The notes below the pieces were generated by a model that was not told the DNA's origin, did no database searches, and worked only from the letters and a program-made list of their open reading frames with translations. Both the position numbers and the translations under genes were made by a program. Positions 56,638-64,000 of a stretch of DNA of 64,000 bases are shown one piece after another. Numbering within the stretch: position 1 is the first letter of the stretch; each line of letters opens with the position of its first letter. The DNA is from Streptomyces sp. TLI_171 (GTDB taxonomy: Bacteria; Actinomycetota; Actinomycetes; Streptomycetales; Streptomycetaceae): positions 6,909,001-6,973,000 of the forward strand of contig NZ_RAPS01000001.1 of NCBI RefSeq assembly GCF_003610255.1. The letters run 5' to 3'.

Positions 56638-57186
56638 GTGGTGGCGGAGCGTCGGATACCCGGGCATGCGCGGTCGGGGCTGAAGCACTGGGTGCTGGTC
56701 GCGGCGGGCTGCGCGGCGGTCGTGGGCGGGGCGCTGGGAGCGAGTTCGGCGACCGGGGCGGTGACGTCGGGTCAGGGACCGGCGGTGGAGCCGGCGCCGG
56801 AGGTGGACGTCAGCAAGGTGACGCTGCCGATGGACTGCGGCCCGTTCCTGTCCGCGGTGAGCCTGAAGGCCGCGGCCAAGGTGGACGGCCACGCGGTCAC
56901 GGTGGTCGCGGCGCACTGCCAGGCCGACATGGGAACCCCGCCGGACGCGGTGTTCCTGCTGCGCGGCGACTCGCCGAAGCCCGTCCCGCTGCTGACCGAG
57001 GCGGACGGCTACACGCTGACCGAGCTGGCGATCCGCAGCGACGGCTCGATCCGCGGCAAGGCCCGCGGCTACTCCTCGGACGACGTCCCGCGGTTCTCCC
57101 CCGACCTCCAGGTCGAGCTGACCTGGACGCAGGGCGGCGGCGGGTGGACGAAGGCCGAGACCAAGACCCCCGTCCACACCGCCTGA
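56638..57186 (+). CDS. Secreted or membrane-anchored protein of unknown function
   Basis: A 182-residue protein starting at a GTG at 56638 behind GAGGGGAGTC. The N-terminus is basic, then hydrophobic (HWVLVAAGCAAVVGGALGAS, ~14-33), either a signal peptide or an anchor. The exported part is beta-rich with two cysteines (LPMDCGPFLSA, VAAHCQADMG) that may form a disulfide. No family recognised. It is convergent with the ferredoxin gene, only 7 bp apart. Confidence 0.8.
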   Translation: MVAERRIPGHARSGLKHWVLVAAGCAAVVGGALGASSATGAVTSGQGPAVEPAPEVDVSKVTLPMDCGPFLSAVSLKAAAKVDGHAVTVVAAHCQADMGTPPDAVFLLRGDSPKPVPLLTEADGYTLTELAIRSDGSIRGKARGYSSDDVPRFSPDLQVELTWTQGGGGWTKAETKTPVHTA

Positions 57187-57193
57187 CAGCGGG

Positions 57194-57481
57194 TCAGTCC
57201 GCGTCGGGCCCGTACACCTCGACGCGGTCCGAGGCCCGGCGGACGTGGATGCAGTCGCCCGGGCAGTCCTTCGCGGAGTCGACCACGTCCTGAAGGAGCG
57301 TCAGCGGGACCGGCACCGTCTCGCCGGGCTGCTGGCGCAACTCGTCGTCCTCGCCCTTCACGTAGGCGAGTCCGTCGATGTCGAGTTCGAAGACCTCGGG
57401 CGCGTACTGCGCGCAGATGCCGTCGCCGGTGCACAGATCCTGGTCGATCCAGACTTCGAGTGCCTCGCCAGTCCCCGCCAT
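57194..57481 (-). CDS. Small ferredoxin, probably [3Fe-4S]
   Basis: A 95-residue acidic electron carrier. The cluster cysteines appear in LCTGDGICAQYAPEVF (C-x5-C) and SAKDCPGDCIHV (Cys-Pro), the pattern of streptomycete [3Fe-4S] ferredoxins that serve cytochromes P450. The extra Cys in CPGDC is notable and could allow a fourth ligand. The ATG at 57481 follows GGCAGGGG. It is divergent from arc, an arrangement kept in other actinobacteria, though no link to the proteasome is known. Confidence 0.9.
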   Translation of the reverse strand: MAGTGEALEVWIDQDLCTGDGICAQYAPEVFELDIDGLAYVKGEDDELRQQPGETVPVPLTLLQDVVDSAKDCPGDCIHVRRASDRVEVYGPDAD

Positions 57482-57644
57482 TGCCCCTGCCGTTTCTGCT
57501 CTGGTCGCCCCGCATTCGGGGACATTCCTGTCACGATACATCCGCGCTGCTTTGAACCGTTGAGCGGTGGGCATCTCCTCTGTCAGAGGGGAAGCACGCA
57601 GGGCGAACATCGGACACGCCCGATCCATCTTTCTGATCTAGGGG

Positions 57645-57672
57645 TTTACATGACCCTGGTCCCAGGTAGGTT
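57645..57672 (+). promoter_or_regulatory. Likely arc promoter with palindrome in the spacer
   Basis: TTTACA (57645-57650), a 16-bp spacer and TAGGTT (57667-57672) precede arc by 37 bp. The spacer contains the 12-bp palindrome CCTGGTCCCAGG (57655-57666, perfect 5-bp arms), well placed for a regulator of the proteasome operon. Confidence 0.5.
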
Positions 57673-57708
57673 TGGGTCGTCCAGCTCCCCCAGGAGGAGG
57701 TGAGGACC

Positions 57709-59475
57709 GTGGCAGCCCAGGATGACGACTACGACCGCAGCGCCGGCAGGCCCGCACGGGGGTCAGACGAGGCCGCGCAGGTCTCGTACCTCGAGCAGGA
57801 GATCGCCGTGCTCCGGCGCAGGCTCGCCGATTCCCCCCGCAGTTCGAGGGTCCTTGAGGAGCGGATCATCGAGCTGCAGACCAACCTGGCCGGTGTGACC
57901 GCCCAGAACGAGAGGCTCGTCGCCACCCTGCGCGAGGCCCGCGACCAGATCGTGGCCCTCAAGGAGGAGGTCGACCGGCTCGCCCAGCCGCCGGCCGGAT
58001 TCGGCACCTTCCTCGAGAAGAACGAGGACGGCACCGCCGACATCTTCACCGGGGGCCGCAAGCTCCGGGTCAACGTCAGCCCCAGCGTCGAGCTGGACGA
58101 GCTGCGCCGCGGCCAGGAGGTGATGCTCAACGAGGCGCTGAACGTCGTCGAGGCGATGGAGTTCGAGCGGATCGGTGAGATCGTCACGCTCAAGGAGGTG
58201 CTGGAGGGCGGCGACCGCGCGCTCGTCACCGGCCACACCGACGAGGAGCGGGTGGTGCGGCTCGCCGAGCCGCTGCACGGTCTGACGCTCCGTCCGGGAG
58301 ACGCCCTGCTGCTGGAGCCCCGCTCCGGCTACGTGTACGAGGTGGTGCCGAAGTCCGAGGTCGAGGAGCTGGTCCTCGAGGAGGTCCCGGACATCGACTA
58401 CCGGCAGATCGGCGGCCTCGGCAACCAGATCGAGCAGATCCGGGACGCGGTGGAGCTGCCGTACCTGCACGCCGACCTGTTCAAGGAGTACGAGCTGCGC
58501 CCGCCGAAGGGCGTGCTGCTGTACGGCCCGCCCGGCTGCGGCAAGACGCTGATCGCCAAGGCGGTGGCCAACTCGCTGGCCAAGAAGGTCGCCGAGGTGA
58601 CCGGCCGGCCGCAGGGCAAGAGCTACTTCCTGAACATCAAGGGCCCCGAGCTGCTCAACAAGTACGTCGGCGAGACCGAGCGGCAGATCCGGCTGGTCTT
58701 CCAGCGGGCCCGGGAGAAGGCGAGCGAGGGCACGCCCGTCATCGTCTTCTTCGACGAGATGGAGTCGCTGTTCCGCACCCGCGGCTCCGGCGTCAGCTCG
58801 GACGTGGAGAACACCATCGTCCCGCAGCTGCTGGCGGAGATCGACGGCGTGGAGGGCCTGGAGAACGTCATCGTCATCGGCGCCTCCAACCGCGAGGACA
58901 TGATCGACCCGGCGATCCTGCGGCCCGGCCGCCTGGACGTCAAGATCAAGATCGAGCGGCCGGACGCCGAGGCGGCCAAGGACATCTTCTCCAAGTACCT
59001 CAAGGACTCGCTGCCGTTCCACCCGGACGACGTCAAGGAGCACGACGGCTCGCTGCCCGCGACCGTCGCCGCCATGATCCAGTCGGTGGTCGAGCGGATG
59101 TACTCGGAGACCGAGGAGAACCGCTTCCTGGAGGTCACCTACGCCAACGGTGACAAGGAGGTCCTGTACTTCAAGGACTTCAACTCCGGCGCGATGATCC
59201 AGAACATCGTCGACCGGGCCAAGAAGATGGCCATCAAGGACTACCTCGACCACGGCCAGCGCGGCCTGCGCGTCTCCCACCTGCTCGCCGCCTGCGTGGA
59301 CGAGTTCAAGGAGAACGAGGACCTGCCCAACACCACCAACCCGGACGACTGGGCCCGCATCTCCGGCAAGAAGGGCGAGCGGATCGTCTTCATCCGCACC
59401 CTCGTCACCGGCAAGCAGGGCGCCGAGTCCGGTCGCTCCATCGACACTGTCGCCAACACGGGGCAGTACCTGTAG
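57709..59475 (+). CDS. arc: Proteasomal ATPase (ARC/Mpa)
   Basis: A 588-residue AAA ATPase that binds pupylated proteins and threads them into the 20S core. Coiled coil ~20-85 (Pup-binding), two OB domains ~90-235, AAA domain ~240-560 with Walker A GPPGCGKT, Walker B VIVFFDEMES, and arginine-finger region ILRPGRLD. The C-terminal QYL is the HbYX-like motif that docks in the proteasome alpha ring. I chose the GTG at 57709 because GGAGGAGG has the correct spacing; the GTG at 57700 would abut the ribosome-binding site. Confidence 0.96.
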   Translation: MAAQDDDYDRSAGRPARGSDEAAQVSYLEQEIAVLRRRLADSPRSSRVLEERIIELQTNLAGVTAQNERLVATLREARDQIVALKEEVDRLAQPPAGFGTFLEKNEDGTADIFTGGRKLRVNVSPSVELDELRRGQEVMLNEALNVVEAMEFERIGEIVTLKEVLEGGDRALVTGHTDEERVVRLAEPLHGLTLRPGDALLLEPRSGYVYEVVPKSEVEELVLEEVPDIDYRQIGGLGNQIEQIRDAVELPYLHADLFKEYELRPPKGVLLYGPPGCGKTLIAKAVANSLAKKVAEVTGRPQGKSYFLNIKGPELLNKYVGETERQIRLVFQRAREKASEGTPVIVFFDEMESLFRTRGSGVSSDVENTIVPQLLAEIDGVEGLENVIVIGASNREDMIDPAILRPGRLDVKIKIERPDAEAAKDIFSKYLKDSLPFHPDDVKEHDGSLPATVAAMIQSVVERMYSETEENRFLEVTYANGDKEVLYFKDFNSGAMIQNIVDRAKKMAIKDYLDHGQRGLRVSHLLAACVDEFKENEDLPNTTNPDDWARISGKKGERIVFIRTLVTGKQGAESGRSIDTVANTGQYL

Positions 59476-59573
59476 CACGCGGCGAACCCCGTCCGGCTGT
59501 GCGGCGCTCGGCAGGGCCCCGCAGCCGGACGGCGCGTCTGCACCGGCAGTACCGACAGGGTCAGGAGGGCCGC

Positions 59574-61085
59574 ATGACCGTACGGCGCGTAATGGGCATC
59601 GAGACCGAGTACGGCATCTCGGTGCCCGGCCACCCCAACGCCAACGCCATGCTCACCTCGTCCCAGATCGTCAACGCCTACGCGGCGGCGATGCACCGGG
59701 CGCGCCGCGCCCGCTGGGACTTCGAGGAGGAGAACCCGCTGCGCGACGCCCGGGGCTTCGACCTCGCCCGGGACGTGGCGGACGCCAGCCAGCTGACCGA
59801 CGAGGACATCGGCCTGGCCAACGTCATCCTCACCAACGGCGCCCGCTTCTACGTCGACCACGCGCACCCCGAGTACTCCTCGCCGGAGGTCACCAACCCG
59901 CGCGACGCGGTGCTCTGGGACAAGGCGGGCGAGCGGATCATGGCGGAGGCCGCCGAGCGCGCCCTGGAACTGCCCAACGGACAGCGGATCCTGCTCTACA
60001 AGAACAACACCGACAACAAGGGCGCCTCCTACGGCACCCACGAGAACTACCTGATGCAGCGGGCCACCCCGTTCGCCGACATCGTCCGCCACCTCACCCC
60101 GTTCTTCGTCTCCCGCCAGGTGGTGTGCGGCGCCGGCCGGGTCGGGCTCGGCCAGGAGGGCGGCGCGCACGGCTTCCAGATCAGCCAGCGCGCCGACTAC
60201 TTCGAGGTCGAGGTCGGCCTGGAGACCACCCTCAAGCGCCCCATCATCAACACCCGCGACGAGCCGCACGCCGACGCCGAGAAGTACCGCCGGCTGCACG
60301 TGATCATCGGCGACGCCAACCTGTCCGAGATCTCCACCTACCTCAAGCTGGGCACCACCGCGCTGGTCCTGTCGATGATCGAGGACGGCTTCATCGCCGT
60401 GGACCTCGCCGTCGACCAGCCGGTCCGCACCCTGCATCGGGTCTCCCACGACCCCGACCTCAAGCACCTGGTGTCGCTGCGCAGCGGGCGCAAGCTGACG
60501 GCGGTCCAGCTCCAGATGGAGTACTGCGAACTGGCCCGCAAGTACGTCGAGGACCGCTACGGGCAGGACGCCGACGACCAGACCATGGACGTGCTGGCCC
60601 GCTGGGAGGACGTGCTGGGCCGGCTGGAGCGCGACCCGATGAGCCTGTCCCGGCAGCTCGACTGGATCGCCAAGAAGGAGATCCTGGAGGGCTACCGGCA
60701 GCGCGACGGCCTGGAGTGGGACAGCCCGCGGCTGCAGCTGGTCGACCTCCAGTACAGCGACGTGCGGGCCGAGAAGGGCCTCTACAACCGTCTGGAGGCC
60801 CGCGGCCGGTTCGAGCGGCTGCTGACCGAGGAGCAGGTGCGGCGCGCCGTCTCGCAGCCGCCGGACGACACCCGGGCGTACTTCCGCGGCCGCTGCCTGG
60901 AGCAGTACGCGGACCACGTGGCCGCGGCGTCCTGGGACTCGGTGATCTTCGACCTGCCCGGGCACGACAGCCTGCAGCGGGTGCCCACCATGGAGCCGCT
61001 GCGCGGCACCCGGGCGCACGTCAAGGACCTGCTCGACCGGTGCCGCACCGCGGACGACCTGGTGCGCGTGCTCTCCGGCGGGTAA
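59574..61085 (+). CDS. dop: Pup deamidase/depupylase
   Basis: A 503-residue carboxylate-amine-ligase-like enzyme related to PafA and glutamine synthetase. ATP/Mg-binding Glu lies in MGIETEYGIS (E10) and the nucleophile region is RFYVDHAHPEYSSPE. LLYKNNTDNKGASYGTHENYL and RPIINTRDEPHADAEKYRRLHVI are shared with PafA. The Dop-specific insertion after VPGHPNANAM distinguishes it from the ligase. It removes Pup from substrates, and where needed deamidates Pup. ATG at 59574 after AGGAGGGC, 98 bp after arc. Confidence 0.95.
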   Translation: MTVRRVMGIETEYGISVPGHPNANAMLTSSQIVNAYAAAMHRARRARWDFEEENPLRDARGFDLARDVADASQLTDEDIGLANVILTNGARFYVDHAHPEYSSPEVTNPRDAVLWDKAGERIMAEAAERALELPNGQRILLYKNNTDNKGASYGTHENYLMQRATPFADIVRHLTPFFVSRQVVCGAGRVGLGQEGGAHGFQISQRADYFEVEVGLETTLKRPIINTRDEPHADAEKYRRLHVIIGDANLSEISTYLKLGTTALVLSMIEDGFIAVDLAVDQPVRTLHRVSHDPDLKHLVSLRSGRKLTAVQLQMEYCELARKYVEDRYGQDADDQTMDVLARWEDVLGRLERDPMSLSRQLDWIAKKEILEGYRQRDGLEWDSPRLQLVDLQYSDVRAEKGLYNRLEARGRFERLLTEEQVRRAVSQPPDDTRAYFRGRCLEQYADHVAAASWDSVIFDLPGHDSLQRVPTMEPLRGTRAHVKDLLDRCRTADDLVRVLSGG

Positions 61086-61182
61086 CTTTTCGATCACCAC
61101 GGGTGAACATTTCCCGGACGGGGAATCATTCGGGTGAGCAGCCAGCGTTGAACGAGAACACCGAGCGAGCGGGGTGAGGGAA

Positions 61183-61401
61183 ATGTCGGACAAGGACACC
61201 GGCGGCGGCCAGCAGCGGGCGAACCGGACCTCCGAGGAGGTCGACGAGCAGGCCGCGGAAACTCAGGCCTCGGACGACCTCAAGGAGCGTCAGGAAAAGC
61301 TCAACGACGACGTCGACGCAGTGCTCGACGAAATCGACGAGGTACTGGAATCCAACGCGGAGGATTTCGTCCGCGGATTCGTGCAGAAGGGCGGCGAGTG
61401 A
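61183..61401 (+). CDS. pup: Prokaryotic ubiquitin-like protein
   Basis: A 72-residue disordered, acidic modifier. N-terminal half is Gln/Glu-rich; the central helix region DLKERQEKLNDDVDAVLDEI binds the ARC coiled coil. The C-terminus is FVQKGGE, ending in Glu rather than Gln, so it is ready for ligation without deamidation. ATG at 61183 follows GAGGGAA. It lies 97 bp downstream of dop and upstream of the proteasome genes. Confidence 0.96.
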   Translation: MSDKDTGGGQQRANRTSEEVDEQAAETQASDDLKERQEKLNDDVDAVLDEIDEVLESNAEDFVRGFVQKGGE

Positions 61402-61580
61402 GAGGGGGGACGACCCTCCCTTTACGCCGACAACAGAACGACGAGCGCCGCAGGTGTGCCCTGAGCGCGCCTCCGGCGCCGTGTTCCCTGAGGTCCCCCG
61501 AGGGACGTGGATCAAGCCCCGGAAGCGGGTAGGGTCCGGGGCACAACCCAACTTTCGATCTTCGATCCGGAAGGACACGT

Positions 61581-62423
61581 GTGGAAGCCAACCTCAGTGG
61601 CACCGGGCGTCTGCCGGCCGCCTTCCTCACCCCCGGCTCCTCCTCGTTCCTCGACTTCCTCGACAGCCACGCGCCGCAGCTGCTGCCGGGCCGGCGCACC
61701 CTCCCCGAGGGCCTGACGGTCGAGGCGCCGCACGGCACCACGATCGTCGCCGCGGTGTTCGACGGCGGCGTGGTGATCGCCGGTGACCGCCGCGCCACCA
61801 TGGGCAACGTGATCGCCCAGCGGGACATCGAGAAGGTCTTCCCGGCGGACGAGTACAGCGCTGTCGGCATCGCCGGCACCGCCGGCCTCGCGGTCGAGAT
61901 GGTCCGCCTGTTCCAGCTGGAGCTGGAGCACTACGAGAAGATCGAGGGCGCCGTGCTCTCCTTCGAGGGCAAGGCCAACCGGCTCACCACGATGATCCGC
62001 TCCAACCTGGCGATGGCCATGCAGGGCCTCGCCGTGGTCCCGGTCTTCGCGGGCTTCGACCTCGACCTCGGCCGCGGCCGGATCTTCACCTACGACGTCA
62101 CCGGCGGCCGGTCCGAGGAGCGGGGCTTCGCCGCCACCGGCTCCGGCTCGGTGTTCGCCCGCGGCTCCATGAAGAAGCTGTACCGGGACGACCTGACGGG
62201 TGACCAGGCCGCGATGCTCGCCGTCCAGGCGCTGTACGACGCCGCCGACGACGACTCCGCGACCGGCGGCCCCGACCTGGCCCGCAAGATCTACCCGATC
62301 GTCTCGCTGATCACCGAGAGCGGCTTCCGCCGGCTCACCGAGGACGAGGTCGCCGCGATCGCGCTGTCCATCACCGACCAGCGGCGCGAGCACCCCAACG
62401 GCCCGCAGGCCCCGCTTCTCTGA
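61581..62423 (+). CDS. prcB: 20S proteasome beta subunit
   Basis: A 280-residue catalytic subunit. A 52-residue propeptide ends in APHG, and autocleavage exposes the nucleophile T53 (TTIVAAVFDGGVVIAGDRRAT). Supporting active-site Asp and Lys lie in the DRRAT and EKVF segments. GTG at 61581 follows GGAAGGACAC. It is 32 bp upstream of prcA and assembled in the alpha7-beta7-beta7-alpha7 particle. Confidence 0.96.
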   Translation: MEANLSGTGRLPAAFLTPGSSSFLDFLDSHAPQLLPGRRTLPEGLTVEAPHGTTIVAAVFDGGVVIAGDRRATMGNVIAQRDIEKVFPADEYSAVGIAGTAGLAVEMVRLFQLELEHYEKIEGAVLSFEGKANRLTTMIRSNLAMAMQGLAVVPVFAGFDLDLGRGRIFTYDVTGGRSEERGFAATGSGSVFARGSMKKLYRDDLTGDQAAMLAVQALYDAADDDSATGGPDLARKIYPIVSLITESGFRRLTEDEVAAIALSITDQRREHPNGPQAPLL

Positions 62424-62455
62424 GTCCGCCTCAACCACCCGAAGGGAGACCGGCG

Positions 62456-63199
62456 GTGTCCACGCCGTTCTACGTCTCGCCCCAGCAGGCCATGGCGGAC
62501 CGCGCGGAGTACGCCCGAAAGGGCATCGCCCGCGGCCGCAGCGTGGTCGTGCTCACCTACGCCGACGGCATCATGTTCGTCGCGGAGAACACCTCCCGGG
62601 CCCTGCACAAGGTCAGCGAGATCTACGACAAGATCGCCTTCGCCGCGGTCGGCCGCTACAACGAGTTCGAGAACCTCCGGATCGGCGGCGTCCGCTACGC
62701 CGACCTGCGCGGCTACTCCTACGACCGGGCCGACGTCACCGCCCGCGGCCTGGCCAACGTGTACGCCCAGACGCTGGGCACCATCTTCTCCTCGGTCGGC
62801 GAGAAGCCCTACGAGGTCGAGCTGATCGTCGCCGAGGTCGGCCGCACCGGGAACGACGACCAGATCTACCGGCTCACCCCCGACGGCTCGGTGGTGGACG
62901 AGAAGAACGCCGTGGTGGTCGGCGGCAACGCCGACTCCATCGGCAACTACCTCGGCCAGCGCCACCGCACCGGCATGACCCTGACCGAGGCGCTCAAGCT
63001 CGCGGTCGACGGCCTGGCCCGCGACCCCAACGGCGGCAGCCCGCGCACCCTGACGCCGGAGCAGCTGGAGGTCGCCGTGCTGGACCGGCAGCGGTTCCAG
63101 CAGCGCAAGTTCAAGCGCATCCTGGGCGGCCAGCTGACCAGGCTGCTCAGCGGCGACGAGTCCGCCGCCGTCGAGGACGACGAGACCGACACCGAATGA
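62456..63199 (+). CDS. prcA: 20S proteasome alpha subunit
   Basis: A 247-residue non-catalytic subunit forming the outer gate ring. N-terminus is STPFYVSPQQAMADRAEYARKGIARGRSVV (gating segment and first helix). It lacks a propeptide and catalytic Thr. The acidic C-terminal tail DESAAVEDDETDTE is typical of actinobacterial alpha subunits. GTG at 62456 after GAAGGGAGAC. Confidence 0.96.
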   Translation: MSTPFYVSPQQAMADRAEYARKGIARGRSVVVLTYADGIMFVAENTSRALHKVSEIYDKIAFAAVGRYNEFENLRIGGVRYADLRGYSYDRADVTARGLANVYAQTLGTIFSSVGEKPYEVELIVAEVGRTGNDDQIYRLTPDGSVVDEKNAVVVGGNADSIGNYLGQRHRTGMTLTEALKLAVDGLARDPNGGSPRTLTPEQLEVAVLDRQRFQQRKFKRILGGQLTRLLSGDESAAVEDDETDTE

Positions 63200-63296
63200 C
63201 CCACCGGGCGGCCGGCCCGACCGGCCGGCCGCCCGACGGTCCGCCACCGCACCTCCGAGGGGTTCCACCGAGCTTCGAACAGAGAAGGGCCGCCAC

Positions 63297-64000
63297 ATGG
63301 ACCGCCGAATTTTCGGGATCGAGAACGAGTACGGCGTCACCTGCACCTTCCGGGGCCAGCGCCGACTGTCGCCGGACGAGGTCGCCCGCTACCTGTTCCG
63401 CCGGGTCGTCTCCTGGGGCCGCAGCAGCAACGTCTTCCTGAAGAACGGCGCCCGCCTCTACCTCGACGTCGGCTCCCACCCGGAGTACGCGACCCCCGAG
63501 TGCGACGACGTCACCGAGCTGGTCACCCACGACAAGTCCGGCGAGCGGATCCTCGAGGGCCTGCTGGTGGACGCCGAGCGGCGGCTGCACGAGGAGGGCA
63601 TCGCCGGCGACGTCTACCTGTTCAAGAACAACACCGACTCCGCCGGCAACTCCTACGGCTGCCACGAGAACTACCTGGTGGCCCGGCACGGCGAGTTCTC
63701 CCGGCTGGCGGACGTGCTGATCCCGTTCCTGGTGACGCGTCAGCTGATCTGCGGCGCCGGCAAGGTGCTGCAGACCCCGCGCGGCGCGGTCTACTGCGTC
63801 AGCCAGCGCGCCGAGCACATCTGGGAGGGCGTCAGCTCCGCCACCACCCGCTCCCGCCCGATCATCAACACCCGCGACGAGCCGCACGCCGACGCCGAGC
63901 GCTACCGCCGGCTGCACGTGATCGTCGGCGACTCCAACATGTCGGAGACCACCACGCTGCTCAAGGTCGGCGCCACCGACCTGGTGCTGCGGCTGATCGA
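63297..64000 (+). CDS. pafA: Pup ligase (3' end beyond window)
   Basis: At least 234 residues of the Pup ligase are present. Motifs: IENEYG (Mg-binding Glu near residue 9), RLYLDVGSHPEYATPE with catalytic Asp57, LFKNNTDSAGNSYGCHENYL, and RPIINTRDEPHADAERYRRLHV. It activates the C-terminal Glu of Pup with ATP and couples it to substrate lysines. ATG at 63297 follows GAAGGG. It runs off the window edge with the frame intact. Confidence 0.95.
   Translation, partial: MDRRIFGIENEYGVTCTFRGQRRLSPDEVARYLFRRVVSWGRSSNVFLKNGARLYLDVGSHPEYATPECDDVTELVTHDKSGERILEGLLVDAERRLHEEGIAGDVYLFKNNTDSAGNSYGCHENYLVARHGEFSRLADVLIPFLVTRQLICGAGKVLQTPRGAVYCVSQRAEHIWEGVSSATTRSRPIINTRDEPHADAERYRRLHVIVGDSNMSETTTLLKVGATDLVLRLI

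Overview
The window is very GC-rich actinobacterial chromosome. A mycothiol ligase gene (mshC), a complete Pup-proteasome locus, two chaplins, F420-type oxidoreductase chemistry and the order chpH-chpC ... mshC ... metH ... arc-dop-pup-prcB-prcA-pafA together indicate a streptomycete (Streptomyces or Kitasatospora; I cannot separate them from sequence alone). Most of the window looks like conserved chromosome core, with two accessory insertions.

Region 1 (1-6.9 kb): a truncated large P-loop protein at the left edge, a frame-disrupted remnant beside it, a metallo-beta-lactamase-fold hydrolase with a GlxA/AraC-type regulator, and a secreted GH9-CBM3c-CBM2 cellulase with a perfect CebR operator upstream.

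Region 2 (6.9-12.7 kb) is the most unusual. It is a six-gene minus-strand operon next to a tRNA-Leu(GAG) gene. From the promoter it encodes a three-TM Pycsar-type effector, a Crp/Fnr-family regulator with an intact cyclic-nucleotide pocket, a class III nucleotide cyclase, a 741-residue protein with a degenerate P-loop, and two unknown proteins joined by 4-bp overlaps. A perfect 30-bp palindrome lies between the regulator and cyclase genes. Its 16-bp core recurs (14/16) upstream of the first gene. The cyclase C-terminus and the 741-residue protein N-terminus share a short RHIM/amyloid-like motif. I read this as a Pycsar-like cyclic-nucleotide defence or stress module with added transcriptional feedback.

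Region 3 (12.9-31.7 kb): M20 peptidase, chpH and chpC, DUF5703, a RecD-like pseudo-helicase, aldo/keto reductase, LLM oxidoreductase, a MarR/MFS efflux pair, a hydrolase-fold protein lacking its triad, a sortase-anchored ALF-repeat protein, CorA, and the mycothiol-linked cluster (histidine phosphatase, DUF3090, SCO1664-like kinase fold, mshC) followed by convergent PAC2.

Region 4 (32-44.9 kb) is an alpha-glucan utilisation island. It holds an alcohol dehydrogenase, two paralogous LacI regulators flanking a 1432-residue secreted GH87 alpha-1,3-glucanase, an ABC sugar importer (binding lipoprotein and two permeases) and an intracellular GH13 alpha-glucosidase. The likely scheme is extracellular cleavage, import of oligosaccharides, cytoplasmic hydrolysis and LacI control. 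No importer ATPase is present, consistent with the shared MsiK ATPase of streptomycetes.

Region 5 (44.9-57.2 kb): GH18-like anchored protein, metH, HAD phosphatase, an orphan solute-binding lipoprotein, a response regulator coupled to a RecB-family nuclease, an M50 protease with CBS-like tail, trmI and a secreted protein. Region 6 (57.2-64 kb): ferredoxin, then arc, dop, pup, prcB, prcA and the start of pafA, the full pupylation and proteasome pathway.
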